A stretch of 64,000 bases of DNA from DAOTXL01 sp034435455. Its GTDB lineage: Bacteria; Chloroflexota; Anaerolineae; JAAYZQ01. The translations under genes and the position numbers were made by a program. Location: positions 100,583-164,582 of the forward strand of contig DAOTXL010000094.1 of assembly GCA_034435455.1 (NCBI GenBank), written 5' to 3'. Below, piece by piece: positions 32,501 to 40,618 of the stretch (positions are counted from its first letter, which is position 1; every line of letters starts with the position of its first letter). Below the pieces are notes generated by a model. It did not search any database. It was given only the letters and a program-made list of their open reading frames with translations, and had not been told where the DNA came from.

Positions 32501-34452
32501 AGCATCTGGCCGTCGGTAGTGCTATAGATGGTCGAATACACCCGGCCCAGGGCAGGGTCAACCCGCAGTGGGCCGAACAGCGCCTCCAACCGGGCGGTGT
32601 AGCCCTGGCCCGGCGTCCACAGGCTGGTGGAGCGTCCGGCCAGGTGGATGCGCGACACATAGGCCCGGCCGGTGGTGGGGTCCACGTCCAGGTAGATCGG
32701 GCTGCGTTCGGTGTCGGTCAGCACCTTCTGGTAGCTCTCTGGCTCATAGACGTACAGCATATTGCCGTTGTTGGAGCCGGGCACGCCGTTGTTGAGGATG
32801 GCGAACAGCCGCCCGCTGCCGGGGTCCACCACGGCGTCCACCGCCGCCGGGTTGGGCGAAAAGCCGGGGTACTGGGGCAGCGTATCCGATAGGACGCCGG
32901 TGATGGTCATCGTCTCCAGGCTGGCGAGGTAGATGCCGGCCTGCACCAGGTAGAGGCCGCCGTGGAAGGCGTCGGCCACCGGCCGGGCGGCAAAGAGGAT
33001 TTCGCCGGTTTGTTGCAGCGCCTCGGCGTCGTAGATGCGCACCCGGTCGGCCCCTTCGCCGCCGGTGTAGAAGCGGCCATGCGGGCTATCTACCGCGATG
33101 CGGCCCTGGCCGGGCAGGAGGGCCAGCTCCTGGTCGGTATCGCTGTCGAGCACATGGAGCCACCCGGCGCTATCGGTAACGTACAGGTGCCCGCGGGCCG
33201 GGTCCACGGCCAGGTCCACCAGGTTGAGGGCGGTGGGCCATACGGTGCCCGGCAGGCCCCTGTTATAGTCTATCACCTCGATCTGGTGGGAGTAGGTATG
33301 GCTGACCAGCAGGCGATCCCCCTCCCCGTCCCAGGCCAGGGCATTGGGGGGGGAGGCCAGGGGGAGGTGGCCCACCTCCTGGCCGGTCTTTAGATCGAGG
33401 ACGGTGATCCCATAGTGGCCATAGGCATCGCGCCCCAGGAACAGACGGTCGCCCTCTGGATCGAGGGCCAGGCAGGTGCGTTGGGTCCACTCACCCAACG
33501 GGCGCTCCTCCAGCCGGTGGCCATCGCCGTCCACAACCCACAGCAGGTTGCGCGAGCCGTCGCTCAGGGTGAGGTACACCCGGCTCCGGGCCGGATCGGG
33601 CAGCAGGGCGTCGGGGCGGCCGGGCAGGGCGGTGGTCGCCAGCGCCGTCAGGGTGGCGGCGTCGTACTGGGCCAGGACGGAGCCGCTGCTGTCCTGGTAG
33701 GCCAGGTAGAGGCGGCTTTCCGTCGGGTCCACCGCCATAGCCCAGAATTGCGGGGCACGGGAAACAGGCACCCGGCTCAACGGGTCATAGTCGGCGGCAT
33801 CGAGCAGGCGCAGCTCCCCCTGACCGGCGACGTACAGGCGGCCCCTGCCGGCGTCGAGGGCGAAGCGGTCCACGGCGTCGAGGGTGGTCACCTCTTGCAG
33901 GGTTTCGGCGTCGAGCACAGTGCAGGTCGAGTCGCCGGGGTTGTGGGCGTAGACGCGGTTGCGGACCGGGTCCACGGCCAGTGCCCCCTCGCTGAAGCTA
34001 TCGGGGCCGGTTTCGACGACGGCCAGCACCTGGCCGCCGGCCCGGTCCAGGACGGTGACCCGACCGTTAGCGGTCTTCTCCCGGCCGCCGGTGCGGGCGT
34101 AGACGCGGCCCAGGCCAGGATGGAGGGCCAGGGCGCGGGGGCTGTAGCTGTTGCCGGCCGGGACGCCCAGATCCAGTTCGCGGAGCAGGTGCGGCCAGGG
34201 CGATTCGACGGCGGCGGTGGGAACAGGCTCCAGGCGGGTGCCGGCAGAGGTGGGGGTCGGGCGAGTCACAGCCGAGGTGGGGGCCGGACGGGTGGCGGTG
34301 GGGGGGGAAACAGGGGCCGGGGCCGTGGCTACCGGGGGCTGGACAGGGGTGGGCCGGGCCGGCGGCGCGGTCGGGGTGGAGAAGCTCGCCGGCGTCCCGG
34401 CACAGCCGAACAGGAAGACAAGCAGCGGAATTAAAATATAGGCTCTACGCAT
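29524..34452 (-). CDS. Giant lipoprotein: beta-propeller plus BNR/Asp-box repeats and paired C-terminal domain
   Basis: A 1642-aa exported lipoprotein. ATG 34452 gives a signal peptide (AYILIPLLVFLFGC) with lipobox Cys at about residue 18, then a Pro/Thr linker of about 60 residues. An NHL/YVTN-like propeller half follows (VDPVRNRVYAHNP type repeats). From about residue 740, at least ten BNR/Asp-box turns occur, such as YRSDDGGDSW, WKSTDGGRTW, RSTDGGKTW and WRSTDGGQTW. After a second Pro/Thr linker, the last 165 residues hold two copies of a W-x(6)-R-x-LG type module ending in DGTWQ. Asp-box folds also occur in glycosidases and in photosystem or sortilin-like binding proteins. There are no sialidase catalytic motifs, so ligand binding at the surface is more likely. 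The start has only a weak ribosome-binding site. Confidence 0.85.
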   Translation of the reverse strand: MRRAYILIPLLVFLFGCAGTPASFSTPTAPPARPTPVQPPVATAPAPVSPPTATRPAPTSAVTRPTPTSAGTRLEPVPTAAVESPWPHLLRELDLGVPAGNSYSPRALALHPGLGRVYARTGGREKTANGRVTVLDRAGGQVLAVVETGPDSFSEGALAVDPVRNRVYAHNPGDSTCTVLDAETLQEVTTLDAVDRFALDAGRGRLYVAGQGELRLLDAADYDPLSRVPVSRAPQFWAMAVDPTESRLYLAYQDSSGSVLAQYDAATLTALATTALPGRPDALLPDPARSRVYLTLSDGSRNLLWVVDGDGHRLEERPLGEWTQRTCLALDPEGDRLFLGRDAYGHYGITVLDLKTGQEVGHLPLASPPNALAWDGEGDRLLVSHTYSHQIEVIDYNRGLPGTVWPTALNLVDLAVDPARGHLYVTDSAGWLHVLDSDTDQELALLPGQGRIAVDSPHGRFYTGGEGADRVRIYDAEALQQTGEILFAARPVADAFHGGLYLVQAGIYLASLETMTITGVLSDTLPQYPGFSPNPAAVDAVVDPGSGRLFAILNNGVPGSNNGNMLYVYEPESYQKVLTDTERSPIYLDVDPTTGRAYVSRIHLAGRSTSLWTPGQGYTARLEALFGPLRVDPALGRVYSTIYSTTDGQMLILDAANLDLLGSVPGPAGFTLRALDPQRHLLYLATVEGQVQIWSATGGEPPPARAPEPADLAAEEISRLFSTPEEKVLFALDKSLCHLYRSDDGGDSWLRLRGGLPEEWMLDLAISPDFAQDQTLFVALATADQGYGVWKSTDGGRTWHIASKGLTDLAVTNLTFSPIFGSTLLTTGAQDQTLFALARKGGLYRSADAGERWVSLSDRYRPPKSTYPEPPGALTFSPTYAQDQTIFLSHYGLQRSTDGGKTWATVFSQAVGPLAFSPDFAADHTLFGWTNYGGLLRSTDGGDTWTPVNVGLSLPGDGSVALLVSPDFPTGQTLYFLWTARYGEAPPQLFRSTDAATTWERLVGEPLRAATPLELSADGTAFVARNEAGQEVRWPLANLAWQANAPPPIADIALADLIPSPDFEALYALGGGVGILRSEDAGLTWADTGFPVRMIYGDPLQLAFVPPDSLLVSTGLGLYRSEGNGPWTPVGGGLPQGAATAGLAVGADGSLRVLVGNQDVYLSTDGGRTWKQPIPRLPNAVEPEDLRFSPAFATDHTAFYAPSWQKPLRTAGGPWQAFGPPGEWKLSALEMSPTFDRDGLLLACLQDNRLWRSTDGGQTWTDVSGPWGEEMPMAVHLGTGYTLHAVTFSPAYAQDGVLLTRAGNALYRSTDQGGTWTQVLDLEFLQGQAVFSPDYARDGTLYLLSGNKLYRSTDRGRTWKALPKVPWTESDPFALEMSPTFAQDHTLLAWTATGPVYLSSDAGRSWAEVSSGLPSASITKIRFSSHYASDGLIYLVPYAGGLYKRVGDSPWLPVTASRPSPAPTRPPQATRTPQPTATSTPAACAIKPVRFRAVWQQARARLGCPQQPEVQATLAEQPFEQGWMIWDSSTRQIDVLLAAGTWQAFDDTFVEGVDLTYDPALPPPPRQPQRGFGKVWREQLGGPQTAIGWALEEERLVHGWRQRFEKGLLIWTDAIPNGANRAGTAYLLYDDGTWQALASPEP

Positions 34453-34555
34453 GGGTAACCCTGTCTGTCCGCCGCTCCCCGTTCGGCCCAACCTCTCTTC
34501 GGTTGCCTGGCTCCTGTTCTTTGTCGGTTGAAGGCCGAACCTGGCCGGACGGTCC

Positions 34556-35320
34556 CTACGGCCCGACAAATTCGATCTCGGTCACCTGATTGGCGCCCGC
34601 CCCGTAGCAGCTTTCGGTAGTTGTTATACCGGTCAGAACATTGGAAATGCGCCGGCAGTTGACCGCCGTGGGCCGGCCGTCGCGCTCGCCGCAGGTTTCC
34701 AGTTTGACCACGGCCACTTTGAAGGTGCCGGGCGGCACGTCGCTCAACGACAGCTCAAACTTGCCGCTGGCCTCTGATGTTGCCACCTTGCCTTCCCAGG
34801 CATCGGACCACACGCCGACAGCCACGCCGGGATAGGGGCTGCCGTTGGCGTGCTTAACATAGCCGGTCACCCCCCTGTAGCCACCGCAGTGGGTGTAGCC
34901 GCTCAGGATCCTGCCGGTAAACGGCGGCACCGGCGTTTTGGTCGGCTTGGGAACCGGGGTGTTGGTCGGCTTGGGTTTGGATTTGGGCCTGGTGGCGGTG
35001 GGCGTCGCCGTGGGCAGTGGCGTCGGGGTCTCGGAAGGAATAGGGGTCAGGGTGGGGGTGTCGGTGGGCAACGGCGTATCGGTCGGCAGGGGGGTGTCGG
35101 TGGGGATGGGCGTGGCGGTGGGCGTATGGGTCGGGGTCGGTGTGGGGGAAGGGGTCAGGGTGCGGGTGGGCGTGGCCGTGGCGGTAAAGGTGGGCCTGGG
35201 CGTACGGGTCGGCGTAGCGGTGAGCCGCGCCTGCTGTTCCGGTCCCAATGAGGCCAGCGAACAGGCTACCACCCCCCAGATGAGCACAATGCCGATCAAC
35301 ACAATCAGACGTTTTCGCAT
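34556..35320 (-). CDS. Thr/Pro-rich lipoprotein with carboxypeptidase-regulatory-like domain
   Basis: A 254-aa lipoprotein with signal sequence LIVLIGIVLIWGVVAC (Cys20 lipobox). Residues 35-135 are a Thr-Pro tract (TPTRTPRPTFTATATPTRT and similar), probably glycosylated or wall-spanning. The C-terminal ~115 residues form a small beta domain (GVTGYVKHANGSPYPGVAVG, then KFELSLSDVPPGTFKVAVV) like carboxypeptidase regulatory or transthyretin-like folds, with four Cys that could form disulphides. Function is unknown. It lies upstream of the giant BNR lipoprotein gene in the same direction with a 103-bp gap, so both may be cotranscribed. Confidence 0.8.
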   Translation of the reverse strand: MRKRLIVLIGIVLIWGVVACSLASLGPEQQARLTATPTRTPRPTFTATATPTRTLTPSPTPTPTHTPTATPIPTDTPLPTDTPLPTDTPTLTPIPSETPTPLPTATPTATRPKSKPKPTNTPVPKPTKTPVPPFTGRILSGYTHCGGYRGVTGYVKHANGSPYPGVAVGVWSDAWEGKVATSEASGKFELSLSDVPPGTFKVAVVKLETCGERDGRPTAVNCRRISNVLTGITTTESCYGAGANQVTEIEFVGP

Positions 35321-35367
35321 CTTTTTTTCCTTGCGCGATCCACACGTTCGATCAGGATGCCATCTGC

Positions 35368-35396
35368 ATTATAGACCGGATGGGAGGTTTTGGCAA
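35368..35396 (-). promoter_or_regulatory. Promoter of the Thr/Pro-rich lipoprotein gene
   Basis: Minus strand: TTGCCA (35396-35391), 17-nt spacer, TATAAT (35373-35368). The leader is about 40 nt. Confidence 0.6.
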
Positions 35397-35494
35397 GAAT
35401 TGGGACTCTCCCACACCGATGAGAGCATCGCGCCAGGGACAGGAGGGAGGGGCCAGAAAACGGTCGCCCCGCCCCTCAACCCCCGGTTGATTCC

Positions 35495-35523
35495 TGGTCA
35501 AATCCATCCTTTGGCGGTATAAT
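35495..35523 (+). promoter_or_regulatory. Promoter of the nad operon
   Basis: TGGTCA (35495-35500), 17-nt spacer, TATAAT (35518-35523). Transcription would start near 35530. The leader to GTG 35590 contains a small hairpin: GCACCT 35535-35540 pairs with AGGTGC 35547-35552. No recognised NAD riboswitch is visible. Confidence 0.5.
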
Positions 35524-35589
35524 TAAAGTATGACGCACCTTGTTGGAGGTGCATCACACCTGGGTCTCAAGGTTGAAGGGAGGGGGCCT

Positions 35590-37518
35590 GTGTCAACCGT
35601 AGAATCTGGTTCGCACCTCGCCGGTGATCTTGGGCCGGCAATGGCGGCTGTGCTCGACGCTGCTGCACCGCTTATCGAACTGGCCATCGCCGAAGATATC
35701 GGCCCTGGCGATGTCACCGGCGAATCAACCCTGCCCGCCGACCTGGTGCTCCAGGGCCGCATCGTGGCCAAGGAGGCCGGCGTGCTGGCGGGGCTGCCTG
35801 TGGCCGAGGCGGTGTTCCGGCGCGTGGAGCCGGCCCTGCAGTTCACGGCCTGTGCCGCCGAGGGCCAGGAGGTGGTGCCCGGTGAGCTGGTGGCCGTGGT
35901 CAGCGGCCCGGCGCGGGGCCTGCTGGCCGCCGAACGCATCGCCCTCAACTTTTTGCAGCGGCTGTCGGGCATCGCCACGCTGACCCGCCGCTTTGTGGAC
36001 GCCGTAGCCTGCACCGGAGCGCGGGTGCTGGATACCCGCAAGACGCCCCCCGGCTACCGTCTCCTGGACAAGTACGCCGTGCGGATGGGCGGCGGGCTGA
36101 ACCATCGCCAGGCCCTGTACGACATGCTCCTGGTCAAGGACAACCATGTGGACGCCGCCGGCGGCATCCTGCCCGCCATGGCGCGCGCCCGCGCCGCCCA
36201 CCCGGAACTGCCTGTCGAGGTCGAGGTCCGCACCCTGGACGAACTGCGCCAGGCGCTGAGCCTTGAGCCGCCGCTGGACCGCATCATGCTGGACAACATG
36301 AGCCTGGAGCAGATGCGCCAGGCCGTCGCCCTGGCCGCCGGCCGGGTGCCGCTGGAAGCCTCCGGCGGCGTCACCCTGGAGCGCGCCGCCGAGATCGCCG
36401 CCACCGGCGTAGAGTACCTCTCGGTCGGGGCGTTGACCCACTCGGTCCGGGCGTTGGACCTCAGCATGAAGATCGTCAAACCCGGAGAACGGCCCCAGAA
36501 GGAGGACCCGGCCGCGCGCGTGGCCGCCGCCCGGGCTGCCCTGGGGGAACGGCTGGTCATCCTGGGCCACCACTACCAGCGCGACGAGGTGTTGGCCTTT
36601 GCCGATTTCCAGGGCGACTCCCTCAAGCTGGCCCGCGACGCCGGCCGGGCCGAAGCGGAGTATATCGTCTTCTGCGGCGTGCACTTTATGGCCGAGACGG
36701 CGGCCATCCTGGCCCGGCCGGGCCAGCACGTCTTCATCCCCGACCCCGGCGCCGGCTGCTACCTGGCCGACACCGCCACCCTCGAGGCAGTTCAGGCCGC
36801 CTGGGAGCGCCTGCCTGAAGGCGAATTCACCCCTATTACCTATGTCAACTCGTCGGCGGCGTTGAAAGCCTTCTGCGGGGAGCACGGTGGCCTCGTCTGT
36901 ACCTCCGGCAATGCCGGGCAGGCCATCGGCTGGGCATTGGCCCGGCGCCCGCGTATCTTTTTCTTCCCCGACCAGCACCTGGGGCGCAACGCGGCCAAAC
37001 GCCTGGGCATCCCGCCGGAGGAGATGTGGCTGTGGGATATCCGCCGCCCGCCCGACGCCGGGATGATCCGCCGGGCAAAGGGGGTCCTCTGGCCGGGGGC
37101 CTGCAATGTGCACCAACGGTTCCGCCCGGAGCAGGTCCGCGCCGTGCGCCAGCAACTGCCCGGCGTCCGCGTCATCGTCCATCCCGAATGCCCGATGGAG
37201 GTGGTGGACCTGGCCGACGATGCCGGCTCGACGGCGCACATCATCGCCCAGGTGGAGGCAGCACCGCCGGGAACCCGCTGGGCCATCGGCACCGAAGCGC
37301 GCCTGGTGCGCCGGCTCCAGGCCCGGCATCCTGAACAGGAGATCGTCTCCCTGGCCGACGTGCCGCCCTTCTGCCGCACCATGAGCCAGATCACGCTGGA
37401 CAACCTGGCAGATACGCTGGAGGCGCTGGTCGAAGGCCGGCCTGTCCACGAAGTGATGGTGGATGCCGGCACGGCCCACCGGGCGCGGCTGGCCCTGGAG
37501 CGGATGCTGGCGGTCTAG
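35590..37518 (+). CDS. nadCA: Bifunctional NadC-NadA fusion: quinolinate phosphoribosyltransferase and quinolinate synthase
   Basis: One uninterrupted 642-aa frame. Residues 20-295 are NadC: LIELAIAEDIGPGDVTGEST, ALNFLQRLSGIATLTRRFVD, DTRKTPPGYRLLDKYAVRMG and LASGGV-type C-terminal strands. Residues 300-642 are NadA: LVILGHHYQRDEVLAFADFQ, a FMAETAAIL segment and [4Fe-4S] cysteines 390 (GAGCYLAD), 534 (HPECPME) and 595 (PPFCRTM). The linker PGERPQKEDPAARVAAAR is short. NadA would make quinolinate from iminoaspartate and dihydroxyacetone phosphate, and NadC would convert it with PRPP to nicotinate mononucleotide. GTG 35590 has a GGAGGG site; ATG 35530 is an alternative that would give a leaderless mRNA. 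nadB follows at once. Confidence 0.93.
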   Translation: MSTVESGSHLAGDLGPAMAAVLDAAAPLIELAIAEDIGPGDVTGESTLPADLVLQGRIVAKEAGVLAGLPVAEAVFRRVEPALQFTACAAEGQEVVPGELVAVVSGPARGLLAAERIALNFLQRLSGIATLTRRFVDAVACTGARVLDTRKTPPGYRLLDKYAVRMGGGLNHRQALYDMLLVKDNHVDAAGGILPAMARARAAHPELPVEVEVRTLDELRQALSLEPPLDRIMLDNMSLEQMRQAVALAAGRVPLEASGGVTLERAAEIAATGVEYLSVGALTHSVRALDLSMKIVKPGERPQKEDPAARVAAARAALGERLVILGHHYQRDEVLAFADFQGDSLKLARDAGRAEAEYIVFCGVHFMAETAAILARPGQHVFIPDPGAGCYLADTATLEAVQAAWERLPEGEFTPITYVNSSAALKAFCGEHGGLVCTSGNAGQAIGWALARRPRIFFFPDQHLGRNAAKRLGIPPEEMWLWDIRRPPDAGMIRRAKGVLWPGACNVHQRFRPEQVRAVRQQLPGVRVIVHPECPMEVVDLADDAGSTAHIIAQVEAAPPGTRWAIGTEARLVRRLQARHPEQEIVSLADVPPFCRTMSQITLDNLADTLEALVEGRPVHEVMVDAGTAHRARLALERMLAV

Positions 37519-37575
37519 ATCGGACACCGAAAGGCGTAAGGAATCATCAGCCGACTTGAGGAGGAGGGGGGCGCC

Positions 37576-39204
37576 ATGCCCATCGAAACCGACGTCCTGG
37601 TCATCGGCTGCGGCATTGCCGGCGCGACGGCTGCCCTGCGGCTGGCCCAAGATCGCCAGCGGCAGGTGCTGGTCGTCACCCGCGCCGCCGACGCGGAGGA
37701 ATCCAATACGCGCTATGCCCAGGGCGGCATCGTGGGGCGCGGCCACGGCGATTCGCCGGAACTGCTGGCCCGCGACGTGATGGCTGCCGGGGCGGGCCTG
37801 TGCCTGCCCGAAGCGGTGCACATCCTGGCCGAGGAGGGGCCGGAACTGGTACAACGGCTGTTGGTCCAGGAGGTCGGTGTGAGCTTTGACCGCGACGCAA
37901 GCGGCGCGCTGCTCTACACCCTGGAGGGTGGCCATTCGGTGCCGCGCGTGCTGCATGTGGGCGACGCCACCGGCCGGGCCATCGAGCAGGCCCTCGTGGC
38001 GCGGCTGCGAGAGTTGCCCAACGTCACCCTCCTGAGCAACACAACGGCGGTAGACCTGATCACCTCGCCGCACCACACCCGCGATCCGCTGGCCGTCTAT
38101 CGGCCCATCACCTGCCACGGCGCTTATCTGTTCGACCGGCGGGCGAACGTGGTCCACCGCGTGCTGGCCCCGGCCACGGTGCTGGCCACCGGCGGATTGG
38201 GCCGCATCTACCGCTATACCACCAACCCCGAAGGGGCACGGGGCGACGGCCTGGCCATGGCCTATCGCGCCGGTGCCCGCGTCGTCAACGCCGAGTATGT
38301 GCAGTTCCATCCCACCACCCTGGCTGTGCCCGGCGCCGACAACTTTCTCATCTCCGAAGCGGTGCGTGGCGAGGGCGGGCGGCTCTACACGCCCGACGGG
38401 CGGCACTTTATGGACCGGTACGCCCCGCGCTGGGGCGACCTGGCTCCCCGCGATGTGGTGGCGCGGGCCATCCATCAGGAGATGATCGAGCACGGCTATC
38501 CCCACGTGCTGCTCGACCTGGCCGGCCAGATGGAACCGGCCCGCATCCGCGAACGCTTCCCGACCATCTATGCCACCTGCCTGAAGGCCGGCGTGGACAT
38601 CACCGCCGAGCCGATCCCGGTGGTGCCGGCGGCCCATTATTTTTGCGGCGGCGTCCTGGTAGATGGCTGGGGACGGACGACGGTCAGAGGGCTGTACGCC
38701 GTGGGGGAGGTGAGCTGTACCGGGGTCCACGGCGCCAACCGCCTGGCCAGCACCTCGCTGCTGGAGGGCCTGGTCTGGGGCGAGCGGGCCGGGCGGGACA
38801 TCGCCCAACGCGACGACCTGGAGCTCGTGGCCGAAAGCCAGGTGCCACCCTGGGAAGATGTGGGCAACAACGCCCTGGCCGACCCGGTATTGCTCTACCG
38901 CGACCGGCGGAACATCCAGCACGTGATGTGGCTCTATGTGGGCCTGGCCCGCAGCACCCACCGGCTGGCCCGCGCCCTGCGCGACCTGAACCACCTGTGG
39001 GAGACGATTGACGGCTTTTACCGGGCCACGCGCCTCAGCGATGACCTGATCGGCCTGCGCAACCTGGCCCAGGCGGCCTGGGTCGTCACCCGGGCTGCCT
39101 GGCACAACCGCCGGTCGCGAGGGGCACACTTTCGGGAGGATGCCCGGCCCGACGACTCGGCCAGCCTGTACGACCAGAATACATTGGAGGGGCCGTGGGC
39201 TTGA
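37576..39204 (+). CDS. nadB: L-aspartate oxidase
   Basis: A 542-aa flavoenzyme that oxidises aspartate to iminoaspartate, the substrate of NadA. The FAD-binding N-terminus is DVLVIGCGIAGATAALRLAQ. Conserved segments are NTRYAQGGI, TGGLGRIYRYTTNPEGARGD, EYVQFHPTTLAVPG and HYFCGGVLVDGWGRTTVRGL, followed by GEVSCTGVHGANRLASTSLLE. Length and motifs are normal for NadB as opposed to succinate dehydrogenase. Its GGAGGAGGGGGG site is strong. With the preceding NadC-NadA fusion it completes the aspartate route to NAD. The next gene overlaps its end by 10 nt. Confidence 0.95.
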   Translation: MPIETDVLVIGCGIAGATAALRLAQDRQRQVLVVTRAADAEESNTRYAQGGIVGRGHGDSPELLARDVMAAGAGLCLPEAVHILAEEGPELVQRLLVQEVGVSFDRDASGALLYTLEGGHSVPRVLHVGDATGRAIEQALVARLRELPNVTLLSNTTAVDLITSPHHTRDPLAVYRPITCHGAYLFDRRANVVHRVLAPATVLATGGLGRIYRYTTNPEGARGDGLAMAYRAGARVVNAEYVQFHPTTLAVPGADNFLISEAVRGEGGRLYTPDGRHFMDRYAPRWGDLAPRDVVARAIHQEMIEHGYPHVLLDLAGQMEPARIRERFPTIYATCLKAGVDITAEPIPVVPAAHYFCGGVLVDGWGRTTVRGLYAVGEVSCTGVHGANRLASTSLLEGLVWGERAGRDIAQRDDLELVAESQVPPWEDVGNNALADPVLLYRDRRNIQHVMWLYVGLARSTHRLARALRDLNHLWETIDGFYRATRLSDDLIGLRNLAQAAWVVTRAAWHNRRSRGAHFREDARPDDSASLYDQNTLEGPWA

Positions 39205-39731
39205 AAGAGGCGTTATGCCGCATCCTTGAGGCGCAGCAGCGGCGCTATCCCCATTGGCAGCTCGTGGACCTCTACAAATTGCTGCATCAGGCGTGCCTGG
39301 GGAGTGAACACGCCATCTCGGACGAGGCCGGGGTACGCGCCTGGCTGGAACGGGAGCTGGCGACGATGGGAGATGGGCCGGAGGAACCGCTCATGGACGA
39401 GATCTCCCCTTCCGGTGAGATCGTGCGGGTGCATCTCCGGCCCTACGTGGCGGCAGGACACGACCCGGACCGGTTGCTGGAGGCCTTTTTGCGCACCGCG
39501 CGGGAGTATCGCGGCTCCCTTGAGCGCCTCCAGTGGTGTGGGGAGGTGGCGGGACAGGTGGCATCGGCCGGGTCGCTGCCATTCCAGCCGGCCCAGATCG
39601 GCGAGTTCATGCGGCGGATGGCGCAGCAGGGCTTTCCGGCGGCGCACCATTCCCCCCTCTACGGGCAGTTGTACCGCCCTGCCTATCGCGTCGTCGCCCG
39701 CGCCTTTCTGGAAGTGGCGGTCCGGGCTTGA
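39195..39731 (+). CDS. Conserved hypothetical protein, last gene of the nad operon
   Basis: A 178-aa, mainly helical cytoplasmic protein of unknown function that I cannot assign to a named family. A conserved-looking stretch is LVDLYKLLHQACLGSEHAIS, and YRPAYRVVARAFLEVAVRA is the C-terminus. It starts at GTG 39195, overlapping nadB by 10 nt, which implies coupling to nadB. Similar proteins occur as single hypothetical genes in other anaerobes, as far as I recall. A link with NAD metabolism is suggested only by position. Confidence 0.7.
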   Translation: MGLKEALCRILEAQQRRYPHWQLVDLYKLLHQACLGSEHAISDEAGVRAWLERELATMGDGPEEPLMDEISPSGEIVRVHLRPYVAAGHDPDRLLEAFLRTAREYRGSLERLQWCGEVAGQVASAGSLPFQPAQIGEFMRRMAQQGFPAAHHSPLYGQLYRPAYRVVARAFLEVAVRA

Positions 39732-39759
39732 TGGACTCTGCCCGTATCCACCTCTGGAT

Positions 39760-39787
39760 TTGCGTCCTGGGCCACTTTTGTTACAAT
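39760..39787 (+). promoter_or_regulatory. Promoter of the orphan pstB-like gene
   Basis: TTGCGT (39760-39765), 16-nt spacer, TACAAT (39782-39787). It is immediately after the nad operon. The leader is about 45 nt and no PHO-box-like direct repeat is obvious. Confidence 0.45.
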
Positions 39788-39837
39788 AACTCTGACATGG
39801 GGTAGGGGGACAATCCCGCCTGGCGGGAGAGGAAAGC

Positions 39838-40599
39838 ATGGAATACCCGGAAAAGATGAGCGTCCACAACTTGCAACTGTTTTACGGCGACTTTCAGGCG
39901 CTGAACGGGATATCCTTGCCTGTCAAAGAGCGGCAGATCACCGCCCTCATCGGCCCCTCCGGCTGTGGCAAGAGCACCTTCCTGCGCTGCCTCAATCGCA
40001 TGAACGATACCATCCCCGGCGTACGGATTCGGGGCAGCGTGTGGCTGGGCGGCCAGGATATCTATGCCCCCGATTTCGACGTGGTGACCCTGCGCCAGCG
40101 GGTGGGCATGGTATTCCAGCGGCCCAACCCCTTTCCGCAGACCATTTTCGACAACGTGGCTTTTGGCCCGCGCGTCCTGGGGATGCACAAAAGCCGCAGC
40201 CTGGATGATATGGTGCGCGACAGCCTGCAGAGAGCTGCCCTCTGGGAAGAGGTCAAGGGCAACCTGAAGCGGTCGGCGCTGGACCTGAACGCCGGGCAGC
40301 AGCAGCGGCTGTGCATCGCCCGCGTGCTGGCCGTCGAGCCGGAGGTGATCTTGATGGATGAACCCTGCTCGGCCCTGGACCCGGAGGCGACGCTGGCCAT
40401 CGAAGACCTGATGCGGTACCTGGCGCAAGAGTATACCATTGTCATCGTCACCCACAATATGCAGCAGGCCGCCCGTGCCTCCGACTGGACCGGCTTTTTC
40501 TGGCTGGGGGATCTGGTCGAATACGGTCCCACCGAGCAGATCTTTACCAGGCCAACCCGGCGGCTGACCGAAGATTACATCACCGGCCGCGCCGGGTAA
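39838..40599 (+). CDS. pstB: Orphan phosphate ABC transporter ATPase (PstB-like) with altered signature motif
   Basis: A 253-aa ABC ATPase that reads as PstB throughout: Walker A GPSGCGKST, RCLNRMNDTIPGVRI, the Q-loop region FQRPNPFPQTIFDNVAFGPR, Walker B VILMDEPCSALDPEAT and THNMQQAARASDWTGFF. The signature, LSGGQQQR in almost all PstB, is LNAGQQQR here (40284-40298). Changing Ser to Asn and Gly to Ala removes the serine that contacts ATP in the dimer. No pstS, pstC, pstA or phoU gene is nearby. It may be an impaired paralogue, or use permeases encoded elsewhere. Confidence 0.85.
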   Translation: MEYPEKMSVHNLQLFYGDFQALNGISLPVKERQITALIGPSGCGKSTFLRCLNRMNDTIPGVRIRGSVWLGGQDIYAPDFDVVTLRQRVGMVFQRPNPFPQTIFDNVAFGPRVLGMHKSRSLDDMVRDSLQRAALWEEVKGNLKRSALDLNAGQQQRLCIARVLAVEPEVILMDEPCSALDPEATLAIEDLMRYLAQEYTIVIVTHNMQQAARASDWTGFFWLGDLVEYGPTEQIFTRPTRRLTEDYITGRAG

Positions 40600-40618
40600 A
40601 AGGTTACGGGGGTGACAG

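Noticed and set aside
30499..32892. 797-aa plus-strand open frame
   Set aside because: It is antisense to the BNR lipoprotein, where Asp-box motifs recur in the minus frame. The plus frame is only low-complexity Gly/Gln/Arg.
34960..35225. Tandem DNA repeat as mobile element
   Set aside because: The repetition comes from the Thr/Pro-rich linker codons of a lipoprotein, not from a separate element.
35535..35552. NAD-sensing riboswitch before nadCA
   Set aside because: Only one short hairpin is present in a 60-nt leader. It does not match any NAD riboswitch class that I can recall, and there is no terminator.
35725..39129. 1134-aa minus-strand open frame
   Set aside because: It covers nadCA and nadB in antisense. 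The plus strand encodes three unambiguous NAD enzymes.
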